This document shows, piece after piece, positions 47,743 through 56,523 of a stretch of 64,000 bases of DNA. The number at the start of each line of letters is the position of its first letter. Position 1 is the first letter of the stretch. A program made the translations under genes and the position numbers. The stretch comes from Nitrobacter vulgaris (GTDB lineage: Bacteria; Pseudomonadota; Alphaproteobacteria; Rhizobiales; Xanthobacteraceae), in the NCBI RefSeq assembly GCF_002028545.1, contig NZ_MWPQ01000005.1, forward strand, positions 62,001 through 126,000. The letters run 5' to 3'. The notes below the pieces were generated by a model, which did no database searches, was not told the DNA's origin, and worked only from the letters and a program-made list of their open reading frames with translations.

Positions 47743-48414
47743 ATGTTTTCCTTTTCCGACTCGAAATCTATGGCTAAGGCTCTTCGCAAAGTTTTGGAGG
47801 AGCACAATCTGCAGCTTTCACACAGCGCATGCCTTGAAATCGTCGCTCGCCAACTTGGTTTCGCAAATTGGCAGGTTCTAAGTGCCGTTTGCGAACATGA
47901 AAAACAACTAGCCGTGATTGTTTTCGTGGAACATGGTCGCCAACAGGAAGCCGCCGCATTTTATAGGTCGGCGTTTAACGCCTCCCATATGGGAACGCAT
48001 GAAGATAGCAATGTTCTCTATGCAATAGATCTCGACTTAGGCGGGATCAAAATCACGGTCTCTGGTGCCAACCCGAGGCGGGAGGCGGAGCCTCATCGAG
48101 GAGGCCCTTTCTTCCCGAAGGCAAATGGCGCGGTAAATTCGATTTTTTCGCTCACGGTCGCAGATGCTGAGAAGACGCTGCAGCAGGCCATTGCTGCAGG
48201 AGGAACGATCCGAAATCGCCTTGAGATCAGTGACGAACGTAAGCGAGTGGCAAGCTTTTTCGATCCATTCGGGCATGTCTGGGCTTTGACTGAAACGCAG
48301 CGAGTAAAGATTTCGCCTCGCGAACTGGATGAACTGCGTGCGGCCGAGCTGGCCCGCATTCGGGAGGCCAGATGTATTACGCCTGCCCCAGAACCCGCAG
48401 GCCATAATCTCTGA
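47743..48414 (+). CDS. Glyoxalase-superfamily (VOC) protein with N-terminal helical domain
   Basis: 223 residues. Residues 1-48 match a small helical domain often joined to VOC proteins (AKALRKVLEEHNLQLSHSACLEIVARQLGFANWQVL). Residues 55-190 are a VOC fold: AAAFYRSAFNA, DLGGIKITVSG, FSLTVADAEKTLQQAIAAGG and FFDPFGHVWALTE. Relatives are metal-dependent enzymes or fosfomycin/bleomycin-resistance-like binders; substrate unknown. Its 3' end overlaps the remnant resolvase gene on the other strand by 38 bases. Confidence 0.85.
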   Translation: MFSFSDSKSMAKALRKVLEEHNLQLSHSACLEIVARQLGFANWQVLSAVCEHEKQLAVIVFVEHGRQQEAAAFYRSAFNASHMGTHEDSNVLYAIDLDLGGIKITVSGANPRREAEPHRGGPFFPKANGAVNSIFSLTVADAEKTLQQAIAAGGTIRNRLEISDERKRVASFFDPFGHVWALTETQRVKISPRELDELRAAELARIREARCITPAPEPAGHNL

Positions 48415-48715
48415 GTTCACCTTTCGGGCCAACATATCGGTAAAGAGTGACAGGCTCGATCCCCAGTTCTTTGCACAGCTTGGAAACGGACGTGTCACGC
48501 TGAGCCATTGCGGCTTGGGCTAGGCTCACCTGCGCTTTAGTGAGGGCGAATTCTCGCCCTCCCTTTCGTCCGCGCGCTCTTGCTGCGGCGAGACCGGCCA
48601 TGGTGCGCTCACGGATCAGATCGCGTTCGAATTCGGCCAGTGTGGCGAAGATACCGAACACCATACGGCCGGATGCGGTCGTGGTGTCGATCTTGGCACC
48701 TTTCCCTGTCAGCAC
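48377..48715 (-). pseudogene. Serine recombinase, C-terminal remnant
   Basis: 112 residues remain: LTGKGAKIDTTTASGRMVFGIFATLAEFERDLIRERTMAGL is the end of the resolvase catalytic domain, then a helix-turn-helix with SVSKLCKELGIEPVTLYRYVGPKG. The catalytic N-terminus with the nucleophilic Ser is missing; upstream the frame runs briefly through KIGLRVLTG then meets a stop (near 48748). It is unlike the intact resolvase at 49013. The gap 48746-48965 shows no supported gene. Confidence 0.85.
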
Positions 48716-48965
48716 ACGCAGGCCAATCTTGCGTTCTGATATTCGTCGCCATCACAGACGTATCGAATTGCTGTGGCGCCTATCTCGGACAGACACTAAA
48801 GCGATTTACTTCCCCACGAACGCGGCAATCTCGCGCAGCGGAATACGCACGGGCATCTCCCATGCCTGACAGGGCCTGCTGAATCGCCATACCCTTGATG
48901 CAACAGGGCTACAGGCGGTGTTGCGTGCGTGCAAAATTTAAGAATTCTGCACGTTTCTTTTGACG

Positions 48966-49002
48966 CTGATTTATCAGTGGCTTATTATGCCGCATAAATC
49001 AG
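48966..49002. other. Resolvase-site-like inverted repeat
   Basis: CTGATTTAT (48966-48974) and ATAAATCAG (48994-49002), perfect 9-bp arms 19 bases apart, ending 10 bases before the resolvase start. Typical place and form for a res subsite that also represses the gene. Confidence 0.65.
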
Positions 49003-49012
49003 TTGCGAATGT

Positions 49013-49576
49013 ATGAGCAGAAAACGCCGCCTTATCGGGTACGCTCGGGTCAGTACGACCCAGCAGGATTTAACGCGCCAGCTGAAGGCGCTGAAGCAGT
49101 ACGGCTGCAACCCGGTGTTTAGTGACAAGGCTTCGGGCAAGAGCCTAGCCGGTCGGCCGCAGCTCGAACTGGCGATTGAGCAGCTACGCAAGGGCGACCA
49201 GCTGGTGCTGGCCGAGTGGGACAGGGCCACACGCTCGATTTGGGACGGCCTGCATATCATCAAATCCGTCATCGAGGCCGGTGCCAGCATCCGCGTGCTT
49301 GATAGGTCTTACATCGACCTCGACACCCCCATGGGCAAAGGATTCATGGCGCTGTTTTCAGCCATGGCCGAGGACGAGCGCGAGCGCATCCTCAAACGCA
49401 CCAACGAGGGCCGTAGGCAGGCGAAGGCGCGCGGAGTGAAGATGGGCCGCAAACCGAAGCTCAAGGCCGTGCAGCTCGCAGAGATACGCGAGCGCCTGGC
49501 CAACGGCGAATCCCAGGTGAAGCTGGCCGAGTCTTACGGCGTTCACCGCTCGACAATATCAAGGGGGCAAGCATGA
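49013..49576 (+). CDS. Serine recombinase / resolvase (Tn3-type)
   Basis: 187 residues, complete. The catalytic domain begins RRLIGYARVSTTQQDL with the nucleophile Ser in RVST, followed by FSDKASGKSLAGRPQL, LAEWDRATRS, GASIRVLDRSYIDLDTPMGKGFMALFSAMAEDERERI. The C-terminal HTH is LANGESQVKLAESYGVHRSTISR. No transposase gene is nearby, so it may serve cointegrate or dimer resolution or inversion for the element. Its stop overlaps the next gene's start. Confidence 0.93.
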   Translation: MSRKRRLIGYARVSTTQQDLTRQLKALKQYGCNPVFSDKASGKSLAGRPQLELAIEQLRKGDQLVLAEWDRATRSIWDGLHIIKSVIEAGASIRVLDRSYIDLDTPMGKGFMALFSAMAEDERERILKRTNEGRRQAKARGVKMGRKPKLKAVQLAEIRERLANGESQVKLAESYGVHRSTISRGQA

Positions 49577-49797
49577 CCGCGATCGTTCTCACCCGCATCG
49601 ACCCAACACAAAAAATGCAGCGGTTCTATAAGCTCGACGTGCAGCCCGATTTGTTCGGCGGCTGGTCGCTTATTCGGGAATGGGGGCGCCTCGGTCGCGC
49701 GGGTCAGGTGCGCACCGAGAATTACCCGACGCGCGGCACCGCCGACCTAGCCATGGTTGGCCACTACAGCCGCAAAGCCCGCAAGGGGTATCACTGA
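49573..49797 (+). CDS. WGR-domain protein
   Basis: 74 residues. A single WGR domain: KMQRFYKLDVQPDLFGGWSLIREWGRLGRAGQ, with the diagnostic W-G-R. WGR domains occur in PARPs and in bacterial DNA-associated proteins and are thought to bind nucleic acid. The ATGA overlap with the resolvase gene implies coupled translation. Resolvase-WGR pairs are common on plasmids (memory). Confidence 0.9.
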   Translation: MTAIVLTRIDPTQKMQRFYKLDVQPDLFGGWSLIREWGRLGRAGQVRTENYPTRGTADLAMVGHYSRKARKGYH

Positions 49798-49960
49798 CTA
49801 GATTTCGTGCCGTGGCTGTGGCTCAAAAGCCCCGGTGTTTGCCGGGGCTGACATTAGGCCGATCAATACACTATTGCGATCTTCTGTTGATCATCATGAT
49901 TGCATTTTTCTTGTATCACACCGTCTGGTAGCATGCTCGGAATCATGTCGGAGGGTGGAA

Positions 49961-51034
49961 TTGGCCGATTATTTTGAAGTCGATTTTTTAGACGTTGAAG
50001 CTAAGAGCAGCGGCGACGCCATTTGTGTTCGGTACGAAATAGCCGGAAAAACCTATATCCACGTTGTGGATGGCGGGTATCAAAAGACAGGACAATCCGT
50101 CGTCGACCACATCAACAAGTATTACGGCAATCCTCAGCGCATCGATCATGTTATCTGCACTCATAACGATGGAGATCATGCTGGAGGGCTGCAGACCGTG
50201 CTCGACAGCTTTGAAATCGGCGCGCTCTGGATGCTCCGACCTTGGCTCTATTCGGATCAGCTTATTGGTCGCTTTCCGACCTATTCCAGTGTTGACAGAC
50301 TCCGTAGCGCGCTTCGTTCGGCTTTCCCCAACCTGGCAGCACTCGAAGACATCGCGAACAAACGCGGCATCCAGATCGTCGAGCCATTTCAGGGTGCCAC
50401 GATCGGTGCGTTCTGGGTCATGGCCCCGACGCGCCAACGCTATTTTGATCTGATCGTTGAGTCCGGCAAGACGCCGGAAGGTGCCAAGGACGAAGGGATA
50501 CTTGCGAAAGCCGGTGCGTTCGTTGTGGAAGCAGCCAAACAGGTTACAGCCTTGGTACGGGCGGCTTGGGGAGATGAGTATTTTCCGGCAGGAGAAACAA
50601 GCACCGAAAACGAAATGAGCGTGGTGCAGTACACGCGCATTTTAGACAAGAGCATTATGCTTACTGGCGATACTGGTCGGAGTGGCCTTCGGGAAGTGAT
50701 CGACTACGCCAAAGCTCTCGGCATTCCGCTACCCGGCCTTCACTACTTCCAGGTGCCGCATCATGGTGGACGCCACAACGTCACTACTGATCTACTCGAC
50801 GAACTTCTCGGGCCTCGTTTAGCCAATCAACAGAACGGCACGTGGACTGCCGTTGTTAGCTCGGCAAAGGCAGACCCGGACCATCCTCGCAAATCTGTAA
50901 TCCGTGCCATGATTCATCGCGGCGCGAATGTGCTTACGACGGAAGGCTCGGGCAAGTGCGTGAGCAAAGGCGCCCCCGATCGAGGGTGGTATGCTGCAAC
51001 GCCGGAGCCTTACCCGCCCGAGCAAGAGGACTAA
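49961..51034 (+). CDS. Metallo-beta-lactamase-fold hydrolase (ComEC-type)
   Basis: 357 residues if started at TTG 49961, which follows GGAGGG by 5 bases; upstream in-frame sequence looks non-coding. An MBL fold with ThxxDH-type HNDGDHAGG (metal site), MLTGDTGRSGL and VPHHGGRHN (later ligands). The order is that of ComEC/Rec2 C-terminal domains and related stand-alone hydrolases, with a long insert at about 110-230. It likely cleaves a phosphodiester; substrate unknown. It is six bases upstream of the four-TM gene, a clear operon. Confidence 0.88.
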   Translation: MADYFEVDFLDVEAKSSGDAICVRYEIAGKTYIHVVDGGYQKTGQSVVDHINKYYGNPQRIDHVICTHNDGDHAGGLQTVLDSFEIGALWMLRPWLYSDQLIGRFPTYSSVDRLRSALRSAFPNLAALEDIANKRGIQIVEPFQGATIGAFWVMAPTRQRYFDLIVESGKTPEGAKDEGILAKAGAFVVEAAKQVTALVRAAWGDEYFPAGETSTENEMSVVQYTRILDKSIMLTGDTGRSGLREVIDYAKALGIPLPGLHYFQVPHHGGRHNVTTDLLDELLGPRLANQQNGTWTAVVSSAKADPDHPRKSVIRAMIHRGANVLTTEGSGKCVSKGAPDRGWYAATPEPYPPEQED

Positions 51035-51040
51035 AGCGCA

Positions 51041-51811
51041 GTGGTTGAGGATCTAAAAAACTTGTTCGATGGGTACAGCCGGCAGGCCCGGCTGTTTCCA
51101 GCGCTGCTGACAGTTTTTACGCCGCTCGTGACAGCCCTTGCATGGTTTCCAGAGTTGGTCACGTCTCATATCGGCTCGACATTGCTGACCATCGCAACGT
51201 CGTGTGGTTTGCTCTATTGGCTCAGCTCAATAGCCAGAAGCCGTGGCAAAATTGTCGAACGACGATTGCTGGACGAGTGGGGTGGCTGGCCCACGACTTA
51301 TCTATTGCGGCACACGAGTAGGCTAGATGAACACACCCGCCGACGGTATCACCAATATCTAGCGGCTCGTTTGCCTGACCTGCAATTTCCGTCGCATGCC
51401 GACGAGAAGAAAAATCAGGTCGCAGCCGATGCAATTTATGCCTCCGCTATTAAGTGGCTAAAGGAGAAAGTTCGCAAAACGGCGCCCCTCGTCGATAAAG
51501 AAAATGCACAGTACGGATTCCGTCGCAATATGCGCGGAATGCGAACTATGGGTTTGTGGGGCGCCCTTATCGCAATCGTAGCGTCGCTAGTGGCTATAGC
51601 CGCTCAGATCGATGTCTGGCCACAGGCCGTTGCTGACATGAAGCTTTTCATCGCTGAGCTACGCAAAGCGGGAAATCCCGCAATCTGGGGCGCGTTGGTG
51701 ATCGACATCCTGGCCGTCCTGGCTTGGACGCTGGTGGTTAACGATGAGTGGGTGAAGGGCGGCGCCGAGCAGTACGCCGAGGCATTGTTCGCAACGTGCG
51801 AACGATCTTAA
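51041..51811 (+). CDS. Four-TM membrane protein coupled to the MBL hydrolase
   Basis: 256 residues, GTG start preceded by AGAGGA. Two TMs near the N-terminus (FPALLTVFTPLVTALAWF and LLTIATSCGLLYWL), a 110-residue charged cytoplasmic region with a strong Arg-rich helix (SRLDEHTRRRYHQYLAARLP) and conserved-looking NAQYGFRRNMRGMRTMGLWG, then two TMs (LIAIVASLVAIAAQIDVW, ALVIDILAVLAWTLVV). This layout resembles SLATT/2TM-type pore effectors but is not an exact match. With the MBL gene, and perhaps the downstream HEPN-like gene, it may be a defence module. Confidence 0.8.
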   Translation: MVEDLKNLFDGYSRQARLFPALLTVFTPLVTALAWFPELVTSHIGSTLLTIATSCGLLYWLSSIARSRGKIVERRLLDEWGGWPTTYLLRHTSRLDEHTRRRYHQYLAARLPDLQFPSHADEKKNQVAADAIYASAIKWLKEKVRKTAPLVDKENAQYGFRRNMRGMRTMGLWGALIAIVASLVAIAAQIDVWPQAVADMKLFIAELRKAGNPAIWGALVIDILAVLAWTLVVNDEWVKGGAEQYAEALFATCERS

Positions 51812-51850
51812 CGCTACGCAGCCGCAAGCTGAAGCGGGGGTACCGATAAC

Positions 51851-52027
51851 GTGCCTACAAAATCGCAAATGCGATTCCACGACGCTGTGCGTCATCTCGC
51901 TAGAGTAAGCTCGCCGCGAGCGGCCGTGCACACCGGTGAATCTTCTGACATGTCCGAGCTTTCCAACCTAAGGTCATTTATCACGGCTTTCGCAGGATAT
52001 ATCGCAGCGGAGGCAGCGCGATCTTAA
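51851..52027 (+). CDS. Candidate small protein, 58 residues
   Basis: GTG start; sequence begins VPTKSQMRFHDAVRHLARVSS and ends FAGYIAAEAARS. It ends one base before the HEPN-like gene start (TAAGATG), and a G-rich stretch lies upstream. No family recognised. The tight end-to-start junction suggests coupled translation, as for an antitoxin, but the ORF is short and unconfirmed. Confidence 0.45.
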   Translation: MPTKSQMRFHDAVRHLARVSSPRAAVHTGESSDMSELSNLRSFITAFAGYIAAEAARS

Positions 52028-52028
52028 G

Positions 52029-53000
52029 ATGTCATCCGAAAATGAAAGGCAGGTATTTCCAGGAATCGAATCGATATTGAGGGCGCTGGCAAAGGTACCA
52101 GACATCAAGCCAATGGCTATTCCCAAGCTCGACATGGCCGCTCTCGCCAAGGTTCAGGTCGATGCCTTGGCCGTATTCCCGGAAATCCAAAGGCGCCTAG
52201 CGGAACAAGCAAGGCCGCTGGTTGAGTTGCAGCGCAGGCTTGAACATGCCGCGCTTCCCTCTCTCGAAGCCGTTCAACGAATTACGGAGAACGTGAAGCG
52301 AGTTGAAGCGCTCCTTCCACGACCGTCACCTCAACAAATACGACTCTTTGAGCAACTGGAGAAAACAGAACGACGCAAACGCGTCCTCGATAGGATCGGT
52401 TTGTTGCCGCACCCCTCCACACCCTTTGCATTGCTTGATGGTGACGATGCCGACGATGTTCTTAAGATCAAGATTGAGCAGCATTACCGCGACAACTGGA
52501 AAGAAGTTTGCCACGACCTTGAAAGTCGCGCGCAGAGGTTTGATGTCGATGACGAAGCGAAAACCACATTAGCCGAGGCCTTAGCCGCACACCAAAGCGG
52601 ATTCTACCGTGCTGTATGTCGCCTCCTTTTGCCGGAAATTGAGCGGGTTGCTCGCGTCGAGCTAAGGGGAGATTGCCTTGGTAGTCTGAAGATTGAAAAG
52701 GTAATCGGCGAACCAGGAATGGAATTGACGATCAGCGAAACCAACCCGCCTGGCTATTATGCTCTCGGGCTCTATGAGCGGTTGACCGATCATATCTATG
52801 TTAAGGTAGATGAATTAAATAGGTTGAAGTTAAAGTCTGATCCGGTTCCCAACCGGCACGCGGCCATTCACGGGCTAATCGTTTACAACTCGGTTTGGCA
52901 TTCCCTGAATTCTATTTTTTTGACGGATTTTGCATTTCAAGTGGTGTCAGGCATCAAGCGCTTGGGACGAGAAGCGAAAGCTGCCGATTCTGCTACCTGA
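52029..53000 (+). CDS. HEPN-like protein with RxxxxH motif
   Basis: 323 residues. N-terminal 115 are helical and Leu/Gln-rich, a likely coiled coil (EIQRRLAEQARPLVELQRRLEHA). The C-terminal part has NRHAAIHGLIVYNSVWHSLNSIFLTDFAF: R276 and H281 fit an Rx4H HEPN ribonuclease motif in the common N-R-H-x3-HG form, followed by a helix ending LTDF. HEPN proteins act in toxin-antitoxin and abortive-infection systems. It follows the MBL - four-TM genes by 217 bp. Confidence 0.72.
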   Translation: MSSENERQVFPGIESILRALAKVPDIKPMAIPKLDMAALAKVQVDALAVFPEIQRRLAEQARPLVELQRRLEHAALPSLEAVQRITENVKRVEALLPRPSPQQIRLFEQLEKTERRKRVLDRIGLLPHPSTPFALLDGDDADDVLKIKIEQHYRDNWKEVCHDLESRAQRFDVDDEAKTTLAEALAAHQSGFYRAVCRLLLPEIERVARVELRGDCLGSLKIEKVIGEPGMELTISETNPPGYYALGLYERLTDHIYVKVDELNRLKLKSDPVPNRHAAIHGLIVYNSVWHSLNSIFLTDFAFQVVSGIKRLGREAKAADSAT

Positions 53001-53180
53001 CCGCGAAGCTTGTTATCCTGTAAGGCCGCTTGGACGTTGTGCACAGTCATGCCGCCGATTTCATTGCTGGCGGTGTTTTCGCCACGACATCGACGAGTCT
53101 GCCGCGCGACGCTTAGCGTGTCCCTCACAACAGCTTTTGTAGGGCAGAGCCTTTTGACAAGCTACAGAGCTGCGGCCAAA

Positions 53181-53206
53181 TAAAAGCCCCGCTCAACCAC
53201 GGGGCT
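53181..53206 (-). terminator. Candidate terminator (minus orientation)
   Basis: AGCCCC (53185-53190) / GGGGCT (53201-53206) with a 10-base loop; read on the minus strand the stem is followed by TTTTATTT. It lies in the 339-bp gap between the HEPN-like gene and the next ORF, which has no other supported feature. Confidence 0.5.
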
Positions 53207-53339
53207 CACCCATCCTACCACACATTGCGCGCCGGTATCGAAGGAAAATGGTGAGCGCATGCGTTCGGCCGCCGTGCGGCCTCCGCAAGCGCCTGACCTT
53301 TCCTTGGGTATAAACTGAAATAATGAAAGCATACTTCCC

Positions 53340-53696
53340 ATGGCCTCAACCACATGGAGCACTACCGTCACCATCAAAAACGACAACGAAGCCGTACAAC
53401 AGATGCGGGATTTTCTCCGGTACAACGACGGCATTGTGCCGTACCGCAACGGCGATGTCGTCGCCAAATACCTGCGGCACATCATCGATAGCAGCAACGC
53501 ATTTGGCGGCATACAGGCGGAGGTGGCTGCGTCACGCCCCTATGTCATCTCTCAACACAGCAAGGGCCTTGAACATGAACCGCACTCCTTACTGGCGCCA
53601 CCTTCGACCCAGTTTGTGCGGAAGCTGAAGCAGCTCGCCAGTTGTGCCTTCGGCGCTCTTATTCTGCTCGCTCTTGCCGTGACGTTTGCGGGGTAA
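53340..53696 (+). CDS. Unknown protein with C-terminal TM
   Basis: 118 residues starting MASTTWSTTVTIKNDNEAVQQ. A beta/alpha N-terminal part, then LKQLASCAFGALILLALAVTFA, a single TM at the extreme C-terminus (tail-anchor-like). It ends two bases before the methyltransferase ATG, so the pair is probably co-transcribed. No family recognised. Confidence 0.6.
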   Translation: MASTTWSTTVTIKNDNEAVQQMRDFLRYNDGIVPYRNGDVVAKYLRHIIDSSNAFGGIQAEVAASRPYVISQHSKGLEHEPHSLLAPPSTQFVRKLKQLASCAFGALILLALAVTFAG

Positions 53697-53698
53697 CC

Positions 53699-54331
53699 AT
53701 GCAACAGTCCACCATCCTGCAAGGCGACTGCATCCAGACCATGCGCGAGCTTTCCAGCGCATCCGTCGATTTCGTGCTGACAGACCCGCCTTATGGCGTG
53801 CGCTATCGTTCACGCGACGGTCAGACGATTGCCAATGATAACCACCTGGCATGGCTTTACCCGGCTTTTGCCGAGGTTTACCGCGTCATGAAGCCAGGCT
53901 CGCTGTGTTTCAGCTTCTACGGCTGGCACGCTGCCGACCAATTCCTGACGGTCTGGAAAGCCCTCGGCTTCCGGGTTGTCGGTCACGTTGTCTTTGCCAA
54001 GCGCTACGCGGCTTCGCGGCAGTTCTTCGAGCACCGCCACGAGCAAGGCTATCTCCTCGCCAAGGGCAGCGCCACGCTTCCCGCAAAGCCGCTGCCGGAT
54101 GTGGTGCCGTGGGCCTACACCGGCAACCGGCTACACCCGACGCAGAAACCCGTGAAGCCGTTGCAACGCCTCATCGAGTCATTCTGCAAGCCAGGCGGTG
54201 TCGTGCTTGACCCGTTCTGTGGCTCCGGCTCGACCCTGCTTGCCGCAAAACTCACCGGGCGCTGCTTTATCGGCATCGAGCTTGACGCTGGACACCATGC
54301 CACGGCGCTGAAGCGACTGACGGCCGCATGA
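53699..54331 (+). CDS. DNA methyltransferase, beta class (orphan)
   Basis: 210 residues. Motif IV TDPPYGVRY comes before motif I (DPFCGSGST), the beta-class order used by N6-adenine and N4-cytosine enzymes. Target-recognition region (about 80-150) includes FYGWHAADQFLTVW and PWAYTGNRLHPTQKPVKPLQRLI. No restriction-endonuclease gene is adjacent, so it is an orphan that may protect the element or regulate it. Convergent with the FtsK-like gene. Confidence 0.92.
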   Translation: MQQSTILQGDCIQTMRELSSASVDFVLTDPPYGVRYRSRDGQTIANDNHLAWLYPAFAEVYRVMKPGSLCFSFYGWHAADQFLTVWKALGFRVVGHVVFAKRYAASRQFFEHRHEQGYLLAKGSATLPAKPLPDVVPWAYTGNRLHPTQKPVKPLQRLIESFCKPGGVVLDPFCGSGSTLLAAKLTGRCFIGIELDAGHHATALKRLTAA

Positions 54332-54374
54332 CATGAATCCCTTGAGATGTTACAAGGTATCTAAGGAAAAAAGA

Positions 54375-54422
54375 GGCGGGGGCTGCGCGCGGCCGCTGAC
54401 GCGGCCGTGCTCGCCACCCGCC
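54375..54422. terminator. Hairpin between convergent genes
   Basis: GGCGGG (54375-54380) / CCCGCC (54417-54422) with an inner GCGGCCG/CGGCCGC stem; it may stop both the methyltransferase and FtsK-like transcripts. No clear T run. Confidence 0.5.
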
Positions 54423-54435
54423 GGAATATTTGCGA

Positions 54436-55944
54436 TCAATCCAGTACTACGCCGGGCGCGATTTGCGCTTGCAACAATTTGATCCCGCCTCCGCCTGCAT
54501 CATAGAAATAGTAGCGGCCGGTGGGCAGCGTGGTCGGGTACACTGATAGCTCATTCATTTCCTGTCCGCTCATGTCTAGCAGCCCGGAGGCTGTGAGAGC
54601 ATTGCTCTGGCGCAGCACCAGCCTCAACTCGAGGTTGTTCCGCAAGGAGGAGGCCATCGAATCTGTCGTGGCCTTCTGCAACGCGCAAACAAGAGTAATG
54701 CCGAGGGCGCGCGCACGACGGGACAGGCTCACCATATTAGCCTCAAGCCGCTTTGTTCTCGCCCTGGCTTCCTTGTCACTTGCCGTGTCGATTTCGGTTT
54801 GCAACTCGGCGTATTCGTCTATGACGACCACGACGCGATCGTGCTGCGGCCAGTTTTGCCAGCGGTTTTGCCGCATGACTTCCTGTCGCTCGGCCATCAA
54901 CCGCATGAGATCATCGATGACGCGGCACACGTCGCCAAACTCCCACACCACTTCCGTTTTGACACTGTCGCGGTAGCGATCGAACTCAATGCCACCCTTC
55001 AAGTCGACGAGCACCAGCCGGCCGATTTCCGGCAATTGCACAAACTGCTGACAAAGGGCGTGAAGCAGGACGCTCTTGCCACTGCCGCTGACACCCGCAA
55101 CAAGCATGTGCCGCAGCTGGCGGACCGGCACCACCCAATCCTCGCCGGTTTTTACCCGCGTTCCAAACACGACGGCAGCAGGGACGCTTGTGAGCGCAAT
55201 CGGTCCCTCAAGGCGCAAGAGCCGTTCAGCCATCACCTTCTGCTCAGCTTCGTGCACCGACCGCTCTCTTTCGGATTGCTCATGCTGCCGAGCCCATTCC
55301 AGATCCCGTTCGGCGTTAGCAATCAGATTACCAAGCGTTGCGCGAACGTCGGGAAGCATCTTCAAGTTTGGATCGTTCAGCCAATCTTTCAGTTTGGCCT
55401 GACCGCCGCTCTTGATGATCGCAATTGCCCTGCTGGCGTCTGCTTCCACGAGTAATTTAAATCGCGAGGTGAACGCCGCCAGTTCGCGCTTTCGGTTTTC
55501 GTGCGCGACCTCCTCCTCGCGGATAGCCTTGACCTGCGGTGCACAGGTACGCTCGATGTGCTGTATCACCTCCCGCAAGATGTAAAGGCGCTTTGCTTCA
55601 GGCTCGATCGGATGCTCTTCGCCAAAATGAAAGACATAACCTTTGGACCGGGTGAAGGGCAGAACATATCGAAACCGCAAGTTGTCGGTGTAGTAGGCGC
55701 CCGGAAAGGGGTAGTCGATGACCGATGCAAACGACTCCCTGTTGCCTTCACCCTTGCATTCCTCCGGCACATCCGCGATATGCCACCCGCCATGCGCGAC
55801 GATTATTCCGCCAAGGCTGCCTGTCCAGACCGGCACACCGTCCGGCAAACGGTCGCCTGTTTTGCGAGGCCGATTGTCGGCAATCATTTTTGCGGCGCCG
55901 CCCACGATCAGGGCCGATACCACAACTGCGAATATTTCCATCAT
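54436..55944 (-). CDS. FtsK/SpoIIIE-type DNA translocase (Tra-like)
   Basis: 502 residues. An N-terminal TM (IFAVVVSALIVGGAAK), a middle helical region, then an FtsK-type motor: Walker A GVSGSGKSVLLHAL, LVLVDLKGGIEFDRY, Walker B VVVIDEYAELQTE and LSRRARALGITLVCALQ. No FtsK gamma domain. Such proteins move double-stranded DNA and, in actinomycete integrative elements, transfer it to recipients. It is the last gene of a right-end operon with Rep and two small genes, supporting a role in element transfer. Confidence 0.9.
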   Translation of the reverse strand: MMEIFAVVVSALIVGGAAKMIADNRPRKTGDRLPDGVPVWTGSLGGIIVAHGGWHIADVPEECKGEGNRESFASVIDYPFPGAYYTDNLRFRYVLPFTRSKGYVFHFGEEHPIEPEAKRLYILREVIQHIERTCAPQVKAIREEEVAHENRKRELAAFTSRFKLLVEADASRAIAIIKSGGQAKLKDWLNDPNLKMLPDVRATLGNLIANAERDLEWARQHEQSERERSVHEAEQKVMAERLLRLEGPIALTSVPAAVVFGTRVKTGEDWVVPVRQLRHMLVAGVSGSGKSVLLHALCQQFVQLPEIGRLVLVDLKGGIEFDRYRDSVKTEVVWEFGDVCRVIDDLMRLMAERQEVMRQNRWQNWPQHDRVVVVIDEYAELQTEIDTASDKEARARTKRLEANMVSLSRRARALGITLVCALQKATTDSMASSLRNNLELRLVLRQSNALTASGLLDMSGQEMNELSVYPTTLPTGRYYFYDAGGGGIKLLQAQIAPGVVLD

Positions 55945-55964
55945 TTGCGCGACCCTGAGGCGGC

Positions 55965-56462
55965 CTAGCGTCGCCGTACGCTATTGAACAGCTGCTGCAA
56001 ACGCGGCGTGAGTTGGAGATCGTCATAGTGCGGCGCCGTGCCGAGCGGCTGGGGGCCGAGACGCTCTATCTCTGCATCCGAGAGCTTTACACGCACGCCC
56101 GACTCGTACTCGATATATTGCTCAGTCGTTTCGACGAGCCCCCGGTGCAGTAGTTTGTAAAGCCACGGTGCGCGTCCGGCGTAGTTAGTCGACTTCGGCT
56201 CGAACACCTCACCGACTTCTTCGAGCTGAAAGATGGTACGGCGGACAAGCCGACCAACCTTTGCCTTGGGCATTGGCGGCGGTTCACCAGATGCCTTGTA
56301 GTAATCCTGCACGCACTCGTGCTCGAACAGACCCTGGTCCTTAAGACGAAAGCCGATAGGGTGCTCATTTTGCGCGTTGGCACGATGCACATCGCGCATG
56401 AACTCCTTGCGGCTGATCTCGCCGCTCGCAACCTTCGCGTAGTAGTCACCAAGCTTGCTCAT
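55965..56462 (-). CDS. Hypothetical protein between Rep and FtsK-like genes
   Basis: 165 residues starting MSKLGDYYAKVASGEISRKEFM. Contains FRLKDQGLFEHECVQDYYKASGEPPPMPKAKVGRLVRRTIFQ and ends RLQQLFNSVRRR; basic, with no recognised domain. It lies 20 bp upstream of the FtsK-like gene in the same direction. Probably an element-specific replication or transfer accessory. Confidence 0.65.
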   Translation of the reverse strand: MSKLGDYYAKVASGEISRKEFMRDVHRANAQNEHPIGFRLKDQGLFEHECVQDYYKASGEPPPMPKAKVGRLVRRTIFQLEEVGEVFEPKSTNYAGRAPWLYKLLHRGLVETTEQYIEYESGVRVKLSDAEIERLGPQPLGTAPHYDDLQLTPRLQQLFNSVRRR

Positions 56463-56523
56463 TTTCTGATTTCCTCGGAAAAGGCGGCCGGGCGTAATTG
56501 CCCGGCCGTAGCGTTTGGCCAGA

